In this document: piece by piece, positions 61,201 through 64,000 of the stretch | Layout of the letters: each line of letters starts with the position of its first letter | How positions within the stretch are numbered: position 1 is the stretch's first letter | From: Draconibacterium sediminis | GTDB taxonomy: Bacteria > Bacteroidota > Bacteroidia > Bacteroidales > Prolixibacteraceae | Reading direction: 5' to 3' | NCBI RefSeq assembly: GCF_000949475.1 | Contig: NZ_JRHC01000001.1 | Coordinates: 1,240,001 to 1,304,000 of the forward strand | DNA length: 64,000 bases | Translations under genes and position numbers: made by a program | The notes under the pieces: generated by a model | Seen by the model: the letters and a program-made list of their open reading frames with translations, nothing else | What the model was told of the DNA's origin: nothing | The model's database searches: none

Positions 61201-64000
61201 CGGAACTACAGAAAAAATTGAGCTGGAGTTAATGAACAAGGGCAAAGGAAACCTGAAAAACATTAACCTGAGCGGATTGAACAGCGAGTACGTAACCGTT
61301 TATCCAACTTCAATTCCGGAGTTGAAAGCGGGACACAAAACAGTTGTTACTTTAACAACAAAACCACAAAATACAGTGGCTTATTACCAGGGAGCATTAA
61401 CCATTGGCAGCGACGATGGTCAGTTGCAAATTCCGGTACTGGCGAATTTTATTGAAGGTCCGGTTTTGGAAGCCACTGCACCAATGGAATGGTTAGGCGA
61501 AAACGCCCGTTTATCAGGCGATATTATCGATACCACCCTTGTTATTCATAACGTTGGAACTTATCCTACAAATTTCAATATTTCGGGCTATAGTTACCTA
61601 AAGAATATTACTCCTGAAAGTGGTGTTATTCTTGCCAACGACAGTGTAGTCGTTCATCTTACTGTTGATTTAACCGACCGTTCAGCCACAAATTCATCGA
61701 ATACAACAATGACTGTTTATTACGATGGAAATCAACGTTTAAGTATTCCTTTCAAGGTTGAAATTCTTGGCGATCCGGAAATTACAATCGACACCAATTC
61801 GCTTGACTTTGGTAGTTTTATTGCCGGCAGCGGTATTACTGCAGCACAATCATTTACGGTTACAAACACCGGAACTGCAAGCGCTTATTACACGCTCGAC
61901 AAACCATCGGCACCGTTCTCGAACAGCGAATATGTTAGTGCATATTCGTCAATTTCTCCGGGAACCAGCAAAACCTTTACGGTTGATTTTGCTCCTCAGA
62001 GTGTTGGAACATTCACCGATCAAATTGTTTTCAATCTGCTAACAGAACGCAGTGGTTCAGTAGTTGAATCATACATTGTTAGCCTTAATGGAACAGGAGG
62101 TACTTCGCCTGAAGCCGGATACAATTTTGCAGGCGATTTTAGCAAGGATACACTGGCTTATGGCAATAATCTGGGTAAATCGGCCAATATTACTATTAGC
62201 AATACCGGATCGGAAAAAGACCTGAACTGGTCAGTTTCGGCACCGGGATTTATTACCATCGATGGTAAAAAAGCAGAAGCCGATGGTTTTGATAACGGAT
62301 ATGGCTACTCGTACAATTATACCGATTACGAATGGATTGAGATTTCAGAGACGGGAACGTCTTTGGCCGATAACTTCACAAATTCAAGTCAGCGTTATGC
62401 TACGCTTAGCTTCGATGGATTCAAATTTCCTTATTTCGGAAATGAATACACTTCTCTTGTTGTTTCACGAAACGGATGGTTTAGTTTCGATCCGGCACCA
62501 GGAGCGTATTTCGGAAGCACTCCACACGATCTTCCTAACAGTTCAGCCGGCTCAAGCTATGCAAATGCTGTTGTTGCTCCGTTTTGGGTGAGCAATGGAG
62601 CCTTTTTAAGCAACGAATCGGATCTGTTGATATACGAAACCGACGAATATGTTGTACTTCAGTGGAACCACATTGGCTACTACTACCGTGGTTATGGTGG
62701 TGATTTCACTTTTCAGGCTGTTTTGTATCCAAATGGCGATCTCAAATTCCAGTACAAAGCCATGGAGACAACCGGCGAAATCTACCTGCCATATTACCGC
62801 GTAGGATTTGAAGGACCTCACGGAATTTATGGTTTAACAGAGAACGAAGATTACAGGTACGGACATGCTGCTTACCAGGGTAAAGCAATTAGAATTCAGC
62901 CGCCACTTTCAGGAACACTTGCAGCAGGCGAATCAAAAAACATTCAATTGCAATACACATCCGAAGGTTTAGAGGTGGGCGATTACACCGGAAAAGTGAA
63001 TATACTTACAAACGACGTTAATAATTCAACTAAAGTTGTTGATGTGGCGCTTGCCGTTACAGGTGAATCAAATGTTACAATCAACCGCAACGAAGTTGTT
63101 TTTAATGATGTAAGTTATTTGTCAGCAAATCCGATAAGCGGAACAGAAACATTGTTGTTGGCCAACAGCGGAAGCAAACCGGCAAAATTAATTTCTGTTG
63201 AATTTGCAGGTGCAAATCCTGAGTTATTCTCTACCGATTTGGCTGTTAACGCTGAAGTTCCGGCATTCGATACAATTGCCTTTGAAGTGATTTTTGCAGC
63301 TGAAAATGCGGAAGCCAATACGGCTGAACTGATACTGACTTTTGAAGATGGAACTGTACTAAACGTTGCGCTTTCCGGCGATGCGGTTCTTCCTCCGGTA
63401 TTTGCATACGACCTGTTGGAAACACTCGAAAACGATACCATGAAACTGGTGGTTAACGAGAATGAGCAAAACAATTTCCTTATTCAATTGGCTAACCAGG
63501 GAACTGAAAGTGCGTTGAATTATTCCATAACAATGGGAATTCTGCGCCAGGGCTGGGGAACCGATGGAATTAGCGAAGCAAGCCAAACCGGTGAAATTTT
63601 TGCCGACTCGCTGAACTATGATATGGCAGGCGAACCAATGGGACTATATGGTAATGGTGGCGAAGCAAAAGTTAGCACTGCTACTTTGTTTACTGTATCG
63701 CAACCTGAAGGATTTACTTTAACGCACATCAGAGACTACTTTAAACGTGGCGAAACAACCGCACCATACGTGATCCGAATTCTGAAAGGAAACGACCTGA
63801 GCACTGCCGAAACGATCTACTCCGAAGAGTATTTTACCGACGAGTCGGAGTTTGGCTTGTATACCATTCCTCTTTCGCAATCATTCTACTTCGAACAGGG
63901 AAGTCAGTTCTTTGTGGTTATCGATTTCCCAATGGAGATGCAATCGTTGTTTGGTTTCGATTTTGGCTCGCCAAGTACCGAAGGAAAATACTGGATATCG
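58298..64000 (+). CDS. Large secreted S8 subtilisin-like protease (5' part, continues past window)
   Basis: 1901 codons in frame to the window end without a stop. Signal peptide (MRNFYISKKIAFVFLMLFLVAGKLFAQ), propeptide-like region (30-165), then a peptidase S8 domain: catalytic Asp205 (VAVIDGGVD), His259 (HEHGTHVAG), oxyanion Asn375 (AAGN) and Ser446 (GGTSMASPH). A fibronectin-III-like domain follows (near 540-620), then many ASPM/HYDIN-like Ig repeats with short motifs such as VDFGTQFFG and LDFGSFIAG. The 3' end is missing, so a T9SS C-terminal sorting domain cannot be checked. A role in extracellular protein breakdown is inferred. Confidence 0.93.
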   Translation, partial: MRNFYISKKIAFVFLMLFLVAGKLFAQEPDASPVKGVIRVKLTQEAALQMEGHSDVSQLNPLQTAIPGFNILNKEYNATSMKPVFRVAGKFAERQRKYGLHLWYEINIDSTTNLSDALSKYGDLDAIESAESKNHYFSLSGGEMVETSPATERTLDEKPNDPLLYTQWHYENIGQSGGTPGADINLIKAWKLETGNPDVVVAVIDGGVDYQHEDLAANMWTNEDEIPGNGIDDDNNGYIDDFYGWNFVMGVPTIVPHEHGTHVAGTIAAVNNNGIGVAGVAGGSGNGDGVRIMSCQVFSAVPGGTDEYAGGFEEAFIYAADNGATISNNSWGGGAPSQVMLDAINYYIDNAGIDENGNSTGPVQGGGLPIFAAGNFNSYSDYIGLPRAAYPSQYDLGISVANTNHYDMKSTSSYFSEVVDISAPGDQIYSTLPGNRYGGPHWGGTSMASPHVTGVAALIASKYAYHITTDEITERLLSTAKDIYHLNPSFTGYLGKGRLDAYAALVDNPGVVPAIDDWGFYSIDENTFHIGWMLVENIQGITITDYEILVAPGEITDTTFFKSTATASAFHSAARYSFDQFYIENLEPNTTYTIAVRAKDRFGNLSGLSELFTATTWKAADVELLSNDTLEVNIDVQESNLGYDNYSFRNRGEAFSRYDWVVKGYETLELKSAETLPSTYGFRLAMQELSDGGQISIGMYASPSWNEETSTYSFTDSVSHEDLSTPDEMVGPGNLSYAQETTYESWMYANKFVADHDMELSHVGAYIATEMYDGSMFNFSIHVGGEEYPGGEPVASGGSYITGYRDGGWYHTTLSKNVAVNEGDIFWVTVTAPRGVYLPLGAKNATEYSYLRKGKSYARVAPEQNYMTDIGSVFGKYLMIRAYESVRNSNLVKFTPRNGDIQPDSVQKIDIEVNGNYFDNGTHLVELMMRHDDPKKGALSKFVKVNISGQEPKLETNLSAVDFGTQFFGTTEKIELELMNKGKGNLKNINLSGLNSEYVTVYPTSIPELKAGHKTVVTLTTKPQNTVAYYQGALTIGSDDGQLQIPVLANFIEGPVLEATAPMEWLGENARLSGDIIDTTLVIHNVGTYPTNFNISGYSYLKNITPESGVILANDSVVVHLTVDLTDRSATNSSNTTMTVYYDGNQRLSIPFKVEILGDPEITIDTNSLDFGSFIAGSGITAAQSFTVTNTGTASAYYTLDKPSAPFSNSEYVSAYSSISPGTSKTFTVDFAPQSVGTFTDQIVFNLLTERSGSVVESYIVSLNGTGGTSPEAGYNFAGDFSKDTLAYGNNLGKSANITISNTGSEKDLNWSVSAPGFITIDGKKAEADGFDNGYGYSYNYTDYEWIEISETGTSLADNFTNSSQRYATLSFDGFKFPYFGNEYTSLVVSRNGWFSFDPAPGAYFGSTPHDLPNSSAGSSYANAVVAPFWVSNGAFLSNESDLLIYETDEYVVLQWNHIGYYYRGYGGDFTFQAVLYPNGDLKFQYKAMETTGEIYLPYYRVGFEGPHGIYGLTENEDYRYGHAAYQGKAIRIQPPLSGTLAAGESKNIQLQYTSEGLEVGDYTGKVNILTNDVNNSTKVVDVALAVTGESNVTINRNEVVFNDVSYLSANPISGTETLLLANSGSKPAKLISVEFAGANPELFSTDLAVNAEVPAFDTIAFEVIFAAENAEANTAELILTFEDGTVLNVALSGDAVLPPVFAYDLLETLENDTMKLVVNENEQNNFLIQLANQGTESALNYSITMGILRQGWGTDGISEASQTGEIFADSLNYDMAGEPMGLYGNGGEAKVSTATLFTVSQPEGFTLTHIRDYFKRGETTAPYVIRILKGNDLSTAETIYSEEYFTDESEFGLYTIPLSQSFYFEQGSQFFVVIDFPMEMQSLFGFDFGSPSTEGKYWIS

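Overview
The window comes from a member of the Bacteroidota, most likely a Marinilabiliales/Prolixibacteraceae-type marine or sediment bacterium. Evidence seen in the sequence: a SprA type IX secretion (T9SS) translocon, several CarboxypepD_reg-like/TonB-dependent receptors, GIN-domain (DUF2807) and retropepsin-like lipoproteins, a PadR-PspC gene pair, promoter elements of the Bacteroidota type (TTTG / TAnnTTTG), and few Shine-Dalgarno sequences. The family-level placement is inference.

Layout. 1-9.7 kb (minus strand): the C-terminally truncated sprA, then ruvA, pdxA, an M17 leucyl aminopeptidase and a signal-peptide-bearing nickel superoxide dismutase. 9.85-12 kb (plus): a tRNA-Asn with promoter and terminator, then a three-gene set coding for a secreted acidic protein with a 27-residue LEDWM-type repeat, a PadR regulator and a PspC protein. 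12.1-15.6 kb: a tyrosine phenol-lyase/tryptophanase-type PLP enzyme lacking a normally conserved active-site Arg, an OsmC protein and a small secreted protein. 15.7-30.3 kb (minus): an envelope-rich accessory block with a GIN lipoprotein plus TonB receptor, a DUF418 membrane protein, three membrane-anchored AraC regulators, an operon of DUF6090 protein, two-lobed retropepsin-like lipoprotein and CPBP protease, and a 1067-residue protein fusing a CPBP intramembrane protease to a complete TonB receptor. Four 15-bp direct repeats spaced exactly 31 bp lie upstream of the DUF418 gene and look like helically phased operators.

30.6-38.5 kb: a DUF1080 protein, then an apparent four-gene operon (GshF-type ATP-grasp glutathione synthetase, plant-type glutamate-cysteine ligase, and two ABC half-exporters forming a heterodimer with one degenerate ATP site), followed tail-to-tail by a DedA-like protein. 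This suggests glutathione synthesis coupled to export of a thiol or conjugate. 39-49 kb (mostly minus): a phosphorelay (hybrid kinase with Hpt, sigma-54 response regulator, single-domain receiver), a small-membrane-protein stress set (YtxH, holin-like, 74-aa protein), a BrkB/YihY and AI-2E transporter pair, a Rho_N-like small protein and a lipid kinase. 49.3-64 kb (plus): an App1-type phosphatidate phosphatase, tamA, tamB, a TPR/LuxR membrane regulator, and the 5' part of a giant S8 subtilase that is probably a T9SS cargo.

The common theme is the cell envelope: outer-membrane protein insertion (TamAB), T9SS export (SprA and a likely client), TonB receptors with unusual membrane-protease partners, phospholipid turnover (lipid kinase and phosphatase) and thiol chemistry. 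Function calls rest on recognised motifs and family resemblance from memory; no database search was possible.
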